11,808 bases of DNA from CAYMTN01 sp964393335 (GCA_964393335.1 CAYMTN010000174.1:1-11808), one strand, 5' to 3'. Numbered from the stretch's first letter, positions 1-6,507 are shown. Notes: generated by a model not told the origin, from the letters alone. Numbers and translations: made by a program.

Positions 1-551
1 TCGCCCTGCACCAGCCGGATCAACGACGCGCACCCGGCGCGGTCGTCGAAGGCTTTGCAGCGCACGGTCGGCCCCAACTCCACCAGCGTGCTGTCAAACG
101 CGATGCGGTCGCCGCGCTCGATGCCGCGCCGGACGGATTCGCGGCTCGACGCGCCAATATCGATGCGCAGTCGGTCAATCGGGACGGTGTCCTGGTTGGT
201 GTTGACGTGAATCGGCGGCCACGCCACGACGCCCGGCACGTGGTCCGGGCCCACCAGCACGCGCGTTCCCGGCAAAATACGCGCGTCCAGGCCGCCCACC
301 GCGCTAAAGCGGATCGTGCCGTCGCTCTCGAAGCCCATCACCATCATGCCGACTTCGTCCATGTGCGCCGCCGCCATCACGCGCAAGTCCGACTGTCCGG
401 TGCCGCGTTTGATCGCCAGCAGGTTGCCCATCGTGTCTGTCTGGAGATCGGTCACGTGATCGCGGATGTGGGCCAGGATCAGCGCGCGCACCGCTGCTTC
501 TTCTCCGGAGACGCCAATCGCCTCGCACAACTCGCGCAGCAGGTCTATCAT
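1..551 (-). CDS. M42 family metallopeptidase, N-terminal part (runs off left edge)
   Basis: The first 183 codons are in the window; the C-terminal half lies beyond base 1. M42 enzymes are cytoplasmic, co-catalytic-metal aminopeptidases or endoglucanases, often assembled as TET particles that trim peptides. Seen here: the first metal-ligand motif AAHMDEVG (His63, Asp65) and the bridging-Asp region KAFDDRAG (Asp169), both at the family's usual spacing. The Glu-Glu, second Asp and C-terminal His ligands would lie outside the window. The ATG at 551-549 overlaps the stop of the upstream M42 gene (ATGA), so translation is probably coupled and this start is well supported. It is a diverged paralogue of the upstream gene, suggesting tandem duplication; the two could form a mixed TET particle. 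The substrate cannot be read from the sequence. The family call is firm. Confidence 0.9.
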   Translation of the reverse strand, partial: MIDLLRELCEAIGVSGEEAAVRALILAHIRDHVTDLQTDTMGNLLAIKRGTGQSDLRVMAAAHMDEVGMMVMGFESDGTIRFSAVGGLDARILPGTRVLVGPDHVPGVVAWPPIHVNTNQDTVPIDRLRIDIGASSRESVRRGIERGDRIAFDSTLVELGPTVRCKAFDDRAGCASLIRLVQG

Positions 552-1669
552 GCCTCACCATCCCCGTCGTCGTCATCCTCGTTTGTATCGGGCGCATCGG
601 CATGTATTGCCGCCTCAGCAGACTCCGCCAGTGTCGCCAAAAAGTCAGGGTCCAGCCCGGCGATGAAGGTCGCCAGCAGCCGCCCGGCGCGTTTGACGTC
701 ACGCACGTCGACGACTTCAACCGGCGTGTGCATGTTACGCAGCGGGATGCCGATCAGCAGCGTCGGCACGCCCTCGCCGCTCACCTGGAGCAGCCATGCG
801 TCGGTCAGGCTGTCGCCGGGTATGGCCTCCACCTGGAGCTTGACATCGTGGTCGCGCGCCGTGTCGCGGAACGCCTTGACCAGCCGCGCATGGAAATTCG
901 GCCCTCGGCTGATGGTCGGCCCGCCGTTGAGCGCGAAACTCACATCCTCATCGACGCCGCGCTGCGTGCCATACGTCACGTCCAGCACGACGGCCATATC
1001 CGGCTGGACCTTGTACGCCGCCGCCACCGCGCCAAAACTGCCGACTTCTTCCTGTACCGCCGCCACCGCGACCACGTCCCAGGCGTGGGAGCGCCCCGCC
1101 AGTTCGTGCAGGCAGACCGTCACCGCCGCCACCGACGCGCGGTTATCGAGCGATTTCGCCGCGATCTTGTGATTCTTCAGGTCCAGCGGCGGCGCGTCGA
1201 ACGTGATCAGGTCGCCCACGCGCACCAGGTCTGCGACCTCATCCGCCGGTAAGCCCACATCGACCCATAATTCTTCGGCGTCGGGATACGTTTTGCGGCT
1301 GAGGGCCATGTGCGGCGGCGCGGCCCCAAACACGCCCGGTAGCGTGCGCCGCCCATGCACCAGCACCGGCTGGCTGAGCAGCACGCGGTAATCGACCGAT
1401 CCAAGCTGGCTGGTGCGGATAAACCCCTGGCACACGTCCGCGACGATCAGGCCGATCTCGTCCATGTGCGCGCACAGCATGATTTGGGGGCGCGGGGCCG
1501 GGCCGGTGCCGCGTTTGACGGCGATCAGGCTGCCCAGGCCATCGGTATCCAGCTCATCGACCAGCGCGGCCCACGCCTCGCGGATCGCCGCGCGGGCCGG
1601 ACCCTCGTGGCCGCACGGAGCCGCCACCGCGCTCAGGTGTTTCACATGTAGTTTGAGATCAAAAGGCAT
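548..1669 (-). CDS. M42 family metallopeptidase (TET-like aminopeptidase/glutamyl aminopeptidase family)
   Basis: A complete 373-aa protein, slightly longer than typical M42 members (about 340-360 aa). Every expected ligand position is present: His68 in CAHMDEIG, Asp175 in SLDNRAS, the catalytic Glu207 plus metal-ligand Glu208 in VQEEVGSFGA, Asp230 in VVLDVTYG, and His314 in IPLRNMHTPVEVVD. The segment GDSLTDAWLLQVSGEGVPT (about 285-303) is also family-typical. It should therefore be an active two-metal peptidase in the cytoplasm, releasing N-terminal residues from peptides. The last 15 or so residues form a very acidic tail (DDDDGDGE) not needed for catalysis. Its stop overlaps the next M42 gene by 4 bp (ATGA). 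The spacing of 38 bp to the preceding membrane-protein gene and the shared strand suggest one operon. The ATG at 1669 has only a weak AGAAAG-type ribosome site. Confidence 0.93.
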   Translation of the reverse strand: MPFDLKLHVKHLSAVAAPCGHEGPARAAIREAWAALVDELDTDGLGSLIAVKRGTGPAPRPQIMLCAHMDEIGLIVADVCQGFIRTSQLGSVDYRVLLSQPVLVHGRRTLPGVFGAAPPHMALSRKTYPDAEELWVDVGLPADEVADLVRVGDLITFDAPPLDLKNHKIAAKSLDNRASVAAVTVCLHELAGRSHAWDVVAVAAVQEEVGSFGAVAAAYKVQPDMAVVLDVTYGTQRGVDEDVSFALNGGPTISRGPNFHARLVKAFRDTARDHDVKLQVEAIPGDSLTDAWLLQVSGEGVPTLLIGIPLRNMHTPVEVVDVRDVKRAGRLLATFIAGLDPDFLATLAESAEAAIHADAPDTNEDDDDGDGEA

Positions 1670-1707
1670 CGGTATCGGAATGTTCTTTCTGTGCAGTGTG
1701 AATCGCC

Positions 1708-2268
1708 CTAATTCAGGCCCGGATTCACTTCCTGGGTTGGCGGCGGCTCGACCGTCGCCACCGGGATATCGGTCGCTGCCGGAACCGGCGTCTTGGTGGG
1801 TTCCGGCGGATTCGTCGGCACGGAGGTGTCCGTCGGCGGCAGGGTGTTGGTGGGGATAGTCGTCGGCGCGAGCGTGGCCGACGGCGCGAGTGTCAGCGTC
1901 GGGGCCGTCGTGATGGTTGGCAGCGGTGTAAACGTCAAAAACGGCGTGTTCGTCGGCGCAAAATAAAACGGCGTGTTCGTCGGCAGATACACTTGCAACG
2001 GCGTCGGCTGGAGCGGCCCGCCGAGCGGCGTCGGCGTATACGTCAGCGTGCGAAACGGGGTGAAGGTCGCCGTCAGCACGGGCAATTCCGTCGAACCGCC
2101 CAGCGTCGGATTCGCGGCGGGGGACCGTGTCGCGCGGGGGTTATCCGGCGCGTACGCCAGCAGAACCGCCCCCAGGCAGTAACAGGGCAGCGTCAGGAGA
2201 ATGATCGCCAGCAGGATCAGACGTGTCGTCTGCCGGCTGTCGAATGGTCCTGAGAAAAAGTCAAACAT
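1708..2268 (-). CDS. Single-TM protein with Pro/Thr-rich extracytoplasmic region
   Basis: I do not recognise a function. The 186-aa product has a short cytoplasmic N-terminus, one hydrophobic segment at about 17-39 (RLILLAIILLTLPCYCLGAVLLAY), then about 145 residues dominated by Pro, Thr, Ala and Val (PTNTP, TPTPL, PTKTPVP). Such tails are typical of Chloroflexota surface proteins and probably act as an extended, possibly glycosylated, stalk. No folded domain follows, so the protein may be a spacer or may have lost a C-terminal domain. A GTG two codons upstream (2274) is possible, but AGAGG at about 5 nt before the ATG at 2268 favours that ATG. It lies 30 bp after the 425-aa membrane protein and 38 bp before the M42 gene, all on one strand. 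The function remains unknown. Confidence 0.8.
   Translation of the reverse strand: MFDFFSGPFDSRQTTRLILLAIILLTLPCYCLGAVLLAYAPDNPRATRSPAANPTLGGSTELPVLTATFTPFRTLTYTPTPLGGPLQPTPLQVYLPTNTPFYFAPTNTPFLTFTPLPTITTAPTLTLAPSATLAPTTIPTNTLPPTDTSVPTNPPEPTKTPVPAATDIPVATVEPPPTQEVNPGLN
1938..1984. repeat. 20-bp direct repeat, 27-bp period, in the Pro/Thr-rich coding region
   Basis: The same 20 bases occur at 1938-1957 and 1965-1984, exactly 27 bp (nine codons) apart. They encode the PTNTPF repeats of the extracytoplasmic tail. This indicates recent slippage or duplication in the low-complexity region rather than a mobile element. Confidence 0.7.
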
Positions 2269-2298
2269 CGACACCTCTTGCCCTGCGCGTACAACCGT

Positions 2299-3576
2299 TT
2301 ACCGGATATCCAGCCACACATCCGTGCCAATCGCGTTCGCCATCACACGCGCGGCGTGATGTGCCAGGGTATCGTAATCCGCCAGGCTCAGGCGGCGGCG
2401 GCCCTTCTGTTTTTGGCGGACCCGGACAGCTTCCCAATTGGGCGATTCGCCTTCGACGCGTTCCAGCGCCGCCACCGGCCAGAAGCGGCGGCCATCATAC
2501 ACATGCAGCCACACGTCTTGCACGATGCGCACCGGGTCGCCCTTGTGCTTGCGGCCTTCCGAGTGAGCGGGCGCTTGTGATACCAGCACGTACGCCACCG
2601 CGCCGAACGGCACTCGCCAGCGCGTACGGCCCAAGAAGCGGCTCCGGCAGCGCACTTCGCCCCGTCTCGTATCGATCACGACGTTTGACGTCGCCAGCAG
2701 GTTCCACACCGCGTGCAGCGACGAGAATGCCAGCACCACGCCCACGCCCAGGCCGAGCACGGGCAACCAGCCCGGCTGTACGGAGGCCATGCCGCTCGTT
2801 TGCGTGCCAATGCTCAGGATCAGGAACAGCACGACCAGCACGGCCAGTCCCACCGCGCGAAACACCGTCCCGAACAGCCACCGCCTGCGCTGCTGCCAGA
2901 CGTACCCGCGCGCAGTCTGGCGCAGCACCGTGTCTGCAAAATTGAACGGCGGCGTCTGCACCAATGGCTCAGGCACGCTCACAACCGGCACCGCCGGCAC
3001 CGGCGCGGTGATGCCCAACGGCTGCGTGTCAGCCGGCGACGGCGCGGGGATCGCGCCAACCCCAACCGGGGCCGCCGCAGCAGGACCGGCTGGTACAGGC
3101 GTCCGCGCTGCGGGTGCGATCACAGGTGGAGCTGGCGGGGCCACCTGCGGCGGCGGGATCAGGTGAAATGGGCGATCAATCAGGTGGGCTAACGCCTGCC
3201 CGGCCCGTCTGGATTCGGCCATGAAATCAACCGGATCGCCGGTGGGCCAGCTTGCCAGCCCACACCAGCGCGGCTTGTTCCCGCTTTCAGGTTGGGCTGC
3301 CAGCAGCAGCCCCAGGTGCCAGTTTCTGCTCTCCGGTGCCCAGCCGACGACCACGCGCGCCACGTCCGGCGGGTTCAACCTGCCTGCGTGGGGAATCTTG
3401 CGCGCGCGTGTGAATGCAGGCGAGCAGGCGATGCCCCGTTCGTCAACGTCCACCAGCGGCGCGGGGTGTTCGTCCTGGCGCGCACCGTTGACTAACCGCC
3501 AGTGAGCCGGAGCCAGTTCAATCGTCAGGTTATGTGCGGCGCGGATTGTTTGTGTCACAGGTTGCGGATTTTGCAT
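2299..3576 (-). CDS. Two-TM membrane protein with N-terminal soluble domain, Pro/Ala linker and PH-like C-terminal domain
   Basis: I do not recognise a named family. The 425-aa protein has four visible parts. Residues about 15-142 form a soluble, beta-rich domain (segments such as APAHWRLVNG, RVVVGWAPESRNWHLGLLL). Residues 143-210 are a Pro/Ala/Val linker. Two hydrophobic helices lie at about 237-257 and 269-295. Residues 296-425 look like a bacterial PH-like fold, starting NVVIDTRRGEVRCRSRFLGRTRWRVPFGAV, where 'ID-rrGEV...f....r.vPf..v' is the pattern seen in such domains. Because both ends flank a TM hairpin, they are probably on the same, cytoplasmic, side. I chose the ATG at 3576; an in-frame TTG at 3585 is an alternative and neither has a clear ribosome site. 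It is the first gene of the minus-strand cluster that ends with the M42 peptidases. The PH-like call is inference. Confidence 0.75.
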   Translation of the reverse strand: MQNPQPVTQTIRAAHNLTIELAPAHWRLVNGARQDEHPAPLVDVDERGIACSPAFTRARKIPHAGRLNPPDVARVVVGWAPESRNWHLGLLLAAQPESGNKPRWCGLASWPTGDPVDFMAESRRAGQALAHLIDRPFHLIPPPQVAPPAPPVIAPAARTPVPAGPAAAAPVGVGAIPAPSPADTQPLGITAPVPAVPVVSVPEPLVQTPPFNFADTVLRQTARGYVWQQRRRWLFGTVFRAVGLAVLVVLFLILSIGTQTSGMASVQPGWLPVLGLGVGVVLAFSSLHAVWNLLATSNVVIDTRRGEVRCRSRFLGRTRWRVPFGAVAYVLVSQAPAHSEGRKHKGDPVRIVQDVWLHVYDGRRFWPVAALERVEGESPNWEAVRVRQKQKGRRRLSLADYDTLAHHAARVMANAIGTDVWLDIR

Positions 3577-3616
3577 AGGAACCAACTAACGCACTCGTCA
3601 TGTCTTCAACGCAGCA

Positions 3617-3634
3617 AGCAGCATACGCGCTGCT
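3617..3634 (-). promoter_or_regulatory. Small stem-loop in the leader of the minus-strand operon
   Basis: AGCAGC (3617-3622) and GCTGCT (3629-3634) are perfect complements around a 6-nt loop, 41 bp upstream of the ATG at 3576. A second weak inverted repeat (AGTCT 3650-3654 / AGACT 3664-3668) lies further upstream. They could be operator half-sites or leader hairpins; chance is possible at this length. Confidence 0.3.
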
Positions 3635-3735
3635 CGTAGATCGTACCACAGTCTCCCGTAGCCAGACTACCGGCCTAAGTCTACCGCGCTCCGCGCGTGG
3701 GGGCGAATATCGGCGGGAAAATCGCCCGCACGCTC

Positions 3736-3764
3736 TTGCAAATCCTGCACTCCCGTTGTACGCT
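3736..3764 (+). promoter_or_regulatory. Candidate promoter for a leaderless PyrK-like transcript
   Basis: TTGCAA (3736-3741), 17 bp, then TACGCT (3759-3764). The ATG at 3772 lies 7 bp after the -10-like box, and there is no ribosome site in front of it. If this promoter is used, the mRNA would begin at or very near the start codon. The -10 match is poor (3 of 6), so this is a weak call. Confidence 0.3.
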
Positions 3765-3771
3765 TGGCCCC

Positions 3772-4518
3772 ATGCGAGAAACACAGGCCATCATCGAACG
3801 CGCGCGGCGCGTATCAGCTACCCTACAGCAGCTCGACCTGGCGATTGACTCCGCGCTGGCGCAGCTCAAGCCGGGACAATCGCTGTTCGTCAGCCCAATC
3901 GAGCGCTCCGGCTGGACGCCATACCTGCGCGAGCAGTGGATTCCGGTGGGCATCGAGCCGGGACGCCTGACCGTCGAGCTGCCGGTTGGCCCGGACTACA
4001 CGCCGGGACAGGTCGTGAGCGTGCTCAGCCCGGTAGGCCGCCCGATCCCGCTGCGGCCCAAAATCCACCACCTGCTGATGATCGTCGAGGACGCCATGCC
4101 AACACCGCTGGTCTGGCTGGCGCGTATGCTGACCGGCGGCGGAGTCGCCGTGACGCTGGTGTTGGGCGGCCAGGCGACCACCTACCCCCTGGAACTGCTC
4201 TCGCCCGAAGTCGAAGTGATCCACAGCAATACGGACTGGAAATGGCCGGACCAGGTGGATACGTTGCAGTGGGCCGACCAGGTGCTGGCGCTGGCTCCCA
4301 CGTACACGCAAATGGACGTGTACGCACGCCTGTACGACACGCTCAGCCAGCTCCGGCACCACGACATCCCCGACGATTTTGTGGGCGGGCTGTTTTTTCA
4401 CCGGTTGGCGTGTGGCGCGGGCGCGTGCCAGGCGTGCCAGGTGCCATCTCGTAAAGACGTGCTGCTGGCCTGCACCGATGGCCCGGCCATCGACCTGAAA
4501 CTGGTGACGTTCGTATGA
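3772..4518 (+). CDS. PyrK-like [2Fe-2S] protein (dihydroorotate dehydrogenase electron-transfer-subunit homologue)
   Basis: The 248-aa product matches the C-terminal half of PyrK, the FAD/[2Fe-2S] subunit that passes electrons from PyrD to NAD. The cluster motif is intact: C214-G-A-G-A-C219-x-x-C222 and C234 followed by TDGPAID, equivalent to PyrK's CGxGxCxxC...CxxGP. Residues about 80-135 (GQVVSVLSPVGRPIPL...VTLVLGG) resemble its NAD-binding region. However, the usual FAD motif RPxS and the glycine-rich GGG(I/T)G loop are absent (VEDAMPTP at 105-112), and the N-terminus is a helical segment (about 1-32). FAD and NAD binding are therefore doubtful. I prefer the ATG at 3772, where family-like sequence begins, over an in-frame GTG at 3697. 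The stop overlaps the PIG-L start (ATGA). A matching diverged PyrD-like gene lies about 2 kb downstream. Confidence 0.8.
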   Translation: MRETQAIIERARRVSATLQQLDLAIDSALAQLKPGQSLFVSPIERSGWTPYLREQWIPVGIEPGRLTVELPVGPDYTPGQVVSVLSPVGRPIPLRPKIHHLLMIVEDAMPTPLVWLARMLTGGGVAVTLVLGGQATTYPLELLSPEVEVIHSNTDWKWPDQVDTLQWADQVLALAPTYTQMDVYARLYDTLSQLRHHDIPDDFVGGLFFHRLACGAGACQACQVPSRKDVLLACTDGPAIDLKLVTFV

Positions 4519-5294
4519 GCGGCCCGCAGTCTCTACGCGGCGTCTTATTTGTTGGCGCGCATCCCGACGACGAAACCGTGATGGCCGGTGGCACGCTGGC
4601 GCTGCTCCACGCGCTGGGCGTCACCACGCACGTGCTGTGCGTGACGGATGGGCGCGGCGGTGAATCCGGCACCGTGCCGGAAGCCGATACGCCCCAGGCA
4701 CGCGCGGTCGTCCGCGAGCAAGAACTACGCTGCGCCGCGGCGGCGCTGGGCGTCGAAAGCCTGACGCTGCTCGGTTACGAGGACCCGGTCATCGGGCCGG
4801 GCGATGAACTGTACGGCTTCGCCGCCGACGCGGACACGCTCGCCGGCCAGATCGCAACCGTCATCCGGCTCACGAGCGCGCAGGTCGTGCTGACGCACGG
4901 CAGCGACGGTGAATATGGCCACCCGGCGCACGTCCAGGTTCACGACGCCGTGCTGCGGGCCGTGCGCGAACAAAGACCCGACGTGATCGTGTATGGCGTG
5001 GCGGGGCGCGTGCCTGCCATCGAGGACCGGTTGTGGAATCAGAGCGATCCCGCGCACCTGGCGCTCGACATTACGCCCTGGGCCGAGGCCAAACTCGCCG
5101 CGATGACGTGCCATCGCACCCAGCACGAGTTGTTCAAGCGGCGGCGCAAGCTGGCCGAGGTGCGCGAGGCGCTGCGCACCGTCGAGTCGGTTCACCGCCA
5201 CTGGCCCACGCTGCCCGCCGGAACTGCGCCGGACGATGCGTTCGCGGTCCTGCTGCGAGGGGCCGGTGCGTGGCAGCCGGACCACACGACGTAG
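4515..5294 (+). CDS. PIG-L/LmbE family zinc-dependent deacetylase
   Basis: This 259-aa protein has the diagnostic N-terminal motif AHPDDE: His16 and Asp19 are zinc ligands and Asp18 the general base by analogy with MshB. The second motif GHPAHVQVH contains His136 and His139, the catalytic and third zinc-ligand positions. The family hydrolyses N-acetyl groups of sugars or GlcNAc-linked small molecules (MshB, BshB, GlcNAc-PI deacetylase, antibiotic and mycothiol/bacillithiol pathways). The length is normal. The sequence alone does not reveal the substrate. No glycosyltransferase or thiol-cofactor partner gene is adjacent, so a bacillithiol or mycothiol role is unsupported. Translation is coupled to the PyrK-like gene through the ATGA overlap at 4515-4518. 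Catalytic competence is very likely. Confidence 0.93.
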   Translation: MSGPQSLRGVLFVGAHPDDETVMAGGTLALLHALGVTTHVLCVTDGRGGESGTVPEADTPQARAVVREQELRCAAAALGVESLTLLGYEDPVIGPGDELYGFAADADTLAGQIATVIRLTSAQVVLTHGSDGEYGHPAHVQVHDAVLRAVREQRPDVIVYGVAGRVPAIEDRLWNQSDPAHLALDITPWAEAKLAAMTCHRTQHELFKRRRKLAEVREALRTVESVHRHWPTLPAGTAPDDAFAVLLRGAGAWQPDHTT

Positions 5295-5398
5295 ATCGCG
5301 GGCCGGACACGCGGAAACACACAACCGAGCGATACGTGATCGCCCTGTAAGCCACTACTTCCAGTCAAGATTGCGCGCAAAACCGGAGAAATCACATT

Positions 5399-5466
5399 GG
5401 GGCTTTGCCCCATACCCCACAAGCCTTTTGGGAAAAGGCTTGACCGAAAACGCGGCGTAGTCGCCG
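5399..5466. repeat. Triple-hairpin element, possible dispersed repeat or terminator
   Basis: Three consecutive stem-loops: GGGGC-TTT-GCCCC (5399-5411), AAGCCTTTT-GGG-AAAAGGCTT (5421-5441, a perfect 9-bp stem), and CGGCG-TAGT-CGCCG (5453-5466). The linker CATACCCCAC joins the first two. Twin short hairpins of the GGGGC-TTTGCCCC type recall intergenic dispersed repeats found in many genomes, but whether this is multicopy cannot be judged from one window. There is no U-tract after any stem, so intrinsic termination is uncertain. Confidence 0.5.
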
Positions 5467-5523
5467 TGTGACGATAGGTCGATCACAGCCACGTGTCCTG
5501 TCGCGGCAGCCAAATCGCATACT

Positions 5524-5551
5524 GGTGTTCGTGACGTGTGTCACGAACACC
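5524..5551. promoter_or_regulatory. 12-bp perfect inverted repeat, candidate operator
   Basis: GGTGTTCGTGAC (5524-5535) and GTCACGAACACC (5540-5551) are perfect reverse complements separated by only GTGT. It lies about 150 bp upstream of the first DUF4177-like gene. A symmetric site of this quality suggests binding by a dimeric regulator. A cruciform or RNA hairpin is the alternative. No U-tract follows. Confidence 0.55.
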
Positions 5552-5658
5552 CATATACGCGCCCATTCGCACCATATCCCCACCTGACCCCCATATATTG
5601 GGGTATAAACATCCGGCGAGATGCTGCATACTATGCATGGCCCAACGTGATAGGCAGC

Positions 5659-5690
5659 GCCCGAACGGTGATTCCGTTCAGGCAAGGAGG
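5659..5690 (+). promoter_or_regulatory. Hairpin abutting a strong Shine-Dalgarno
   Basis: GCC-c-GAACGG (5659-5668), loop TGATT, CCGTTC-a-GGC (5674-5683) form a 9-bp stem with one C/A mismatch. It is followed at once by AAGGAGG (5684-5690), 9 nt before the ATG at 5700. The ribosome site fixes this start. The hairpin may shield or position it. Confidence 0.5.
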
Positions 5691-5699
5691 GTCACAACG

Positions 5700-6047
5700 A
5701 TGCAGCACACACAGCAAGGCCCTTATACGCATTGGGAGTACAAGATCGTGCGCGCCCGGCGGGGTGAATTCGCAGATTGCCGCCACGTCGAAGCGCTGCT
5801 GCGCCAGGAAGCGCGCGCCGGATGGATCATGGTCGAAAAGTACGACGACAGCCAGGTCCGGTTCAAGCGCCTGCAAAGCGCGCGCAGCCGGGACGCGTGG
5901 CTGCCGTCCAGCGTAGACCCCTACCGGACGATTTACAGCCCAACCGAAACCGATCCGACGCTGCAACTGATTTTTCTGGCGGCGTGCCTGATTTTCGTGC
6001 TGGCGCTGATCGTGCTGGTGGGCGTGCTGGCGACGTGGCCCACGTGA
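5700..6047 (+). CDS. Small DUF4177-like membrane protein, copy 1
   Basis: The 115-aa product has an N-terminal soluble domain (about 10-60) with the pattern 'WEYKIVRA...LLRQEARAGWIMVEKYDD...VRFKR', as in DUF4177-type domains (W-E-Y-K...GWELV). A charged linker ending in VDPYR (about 74-78) follows, then one C-terminal hydrophobic helix (about 88-110, LQLIFLAACLIFVLALIVLVGVL). The soluble part is probably cytoplasmic. By eye, about half of 66 aligned residues are identical to the next gene, so the two are tandem paralogues. AAGGAGG at 5684-5690 gives a strong ribosome site. The biochemical role is unknown. The DUF4177 likeness is a pattern match without a search. Confidence 0.8.
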   Translation: MQHTQQGPYTHWEYKIVRARRGEFADCRHVEALLRQEARAGWIMVEKYDDSQVRFKRLQSARSRDAWLPSSVDPYRTIYSPTETDPTLQLIFLAACLIFVLALIVLVGVLATWPT

Positions 6048-6093
6048 TGGCCTGTCGTCGTATAACCAACGAGAGCACCAGGAGGAAACGAAT

Positions 6094-6507
6094 ATGGGTT
6101 ATATAGCCGGTTCTGTCGCTGCAACGACGGCTGCGGCTGCGGCCAAACGCCGCCGCGATCAAGAGGAAGAAGAAATGACACACTATACATCCGAGGACCT
6201 CAACGAAGGCTGGGAGTTTAAGATCGTGCGCTCGACGTTCGAGGAATTTCGGAATCCCGCCAAGCTGCGTCAGGTGATCGACGAAGAAGCGTGCGCCGGG
6301 TGGGAGCTGGTCGAGAAGTTCGACAATGCGCGGCTGCGGTTCAAGCGCCCGGCCAGCGCCCGCGAGCGCGATCACCTGCTGCCGCCGGACGTAGACCCCT
6401 ACCGCGTCTCGTTTGGCACGTTCAACGTGTCGCTCATTCTGACGCTGGTTGTGGGCCTGACCGCGCTGCTGGTGGCGGGTACGGTGGCATTGGTGCTAGC
6501 ATTGTAG
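6094..6507 (+). CDS. Small DUF4177-like membrane protein, copy 2
   Basis: The 137-aa product repeats the architecture of copy 1: 'WEFKIVRSTFEEF...EEACAGWELVEKFDN...LRFKR', a charged linker with VDPYR (about 104-108), and one C-terminal hydrophobic helix (about 112-135). It adds a 27-residue N-terminal piece, MGYIAGSVAATTAAAAAKRRRDQEEEE: a small-residue-rich, partly hydrophobic stretch, then a basic cluster and an acidic run. AGGAGG at 6080-6085, 8 nt before the ATG, supports 6094. A second ATG at 6175 follows a GAGGAAGAAGAA stretch and would give a 110-aa form aligned with copy 1, so two products are possible. The gap to copy 1 is 46 bp, and the downstream PyrD-like gene starts 32 bp after the stop, consistent with one operon. 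The function is unknown. Confidence 0.8.
   Translation: MGYIAGSVAATTAAAAAKRRRDQEEEEMTHYTSEDLNEGWEFKIVRSTFEEFRNPAKLRQVIDEEACAGWELVEKFDNARLRFKRPASARERDHLLPPDVDPYRVSFGTFNVSLILTLVVGLTALLVAGTVALVLAL

Larger units (their letters stand above)
5295..5699. other. Gene-free 405-bp stretch rich in hairpins and palindromes
   Basis: I see no credible protein gene between the PIG-L stop and the ATG at 5700. An in-frame extension upstream to 5538 lacks a ribosome site and family-like sequence. The stretch holds, in order: a weak repeat GCGAT/ATCGC (5329-5343), a 10-bp palindrome TTGCGCGCAA (5371-5380), a three-hairpin element (5399-5466), a 12+12 bp inverted repeat (5524-5551), CCCCA/TGGGG around TATAT (5589-5603), TATAAA (5604-5609, a possible -10 with no good -35), TGCATA-C-TATGCA (5625-5637), and a hairpin touching the ribosome site (5659-5683). 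It probably contains the terminator of the PyrK-like/PIG-L pair and the promoter and operators of the next genes. Confidence 0.7.

Noticed and set aside
207..1172. 321-aa plus-strand ORF opposite the M42 genes
   Set aside because: Low-complexity Arg/His/Ser/Thr-rich product antisense to two well-supported M42 genes; a GC-rich shadow frame.
5538..5699. N-terminal extension of the first DUF4177-like gene
   Set aside because: It would start inside the 12-bp inverted repeat with no ribosome site, and the extra residues do not match the paralogue; AAGGAGG fixes 5700.
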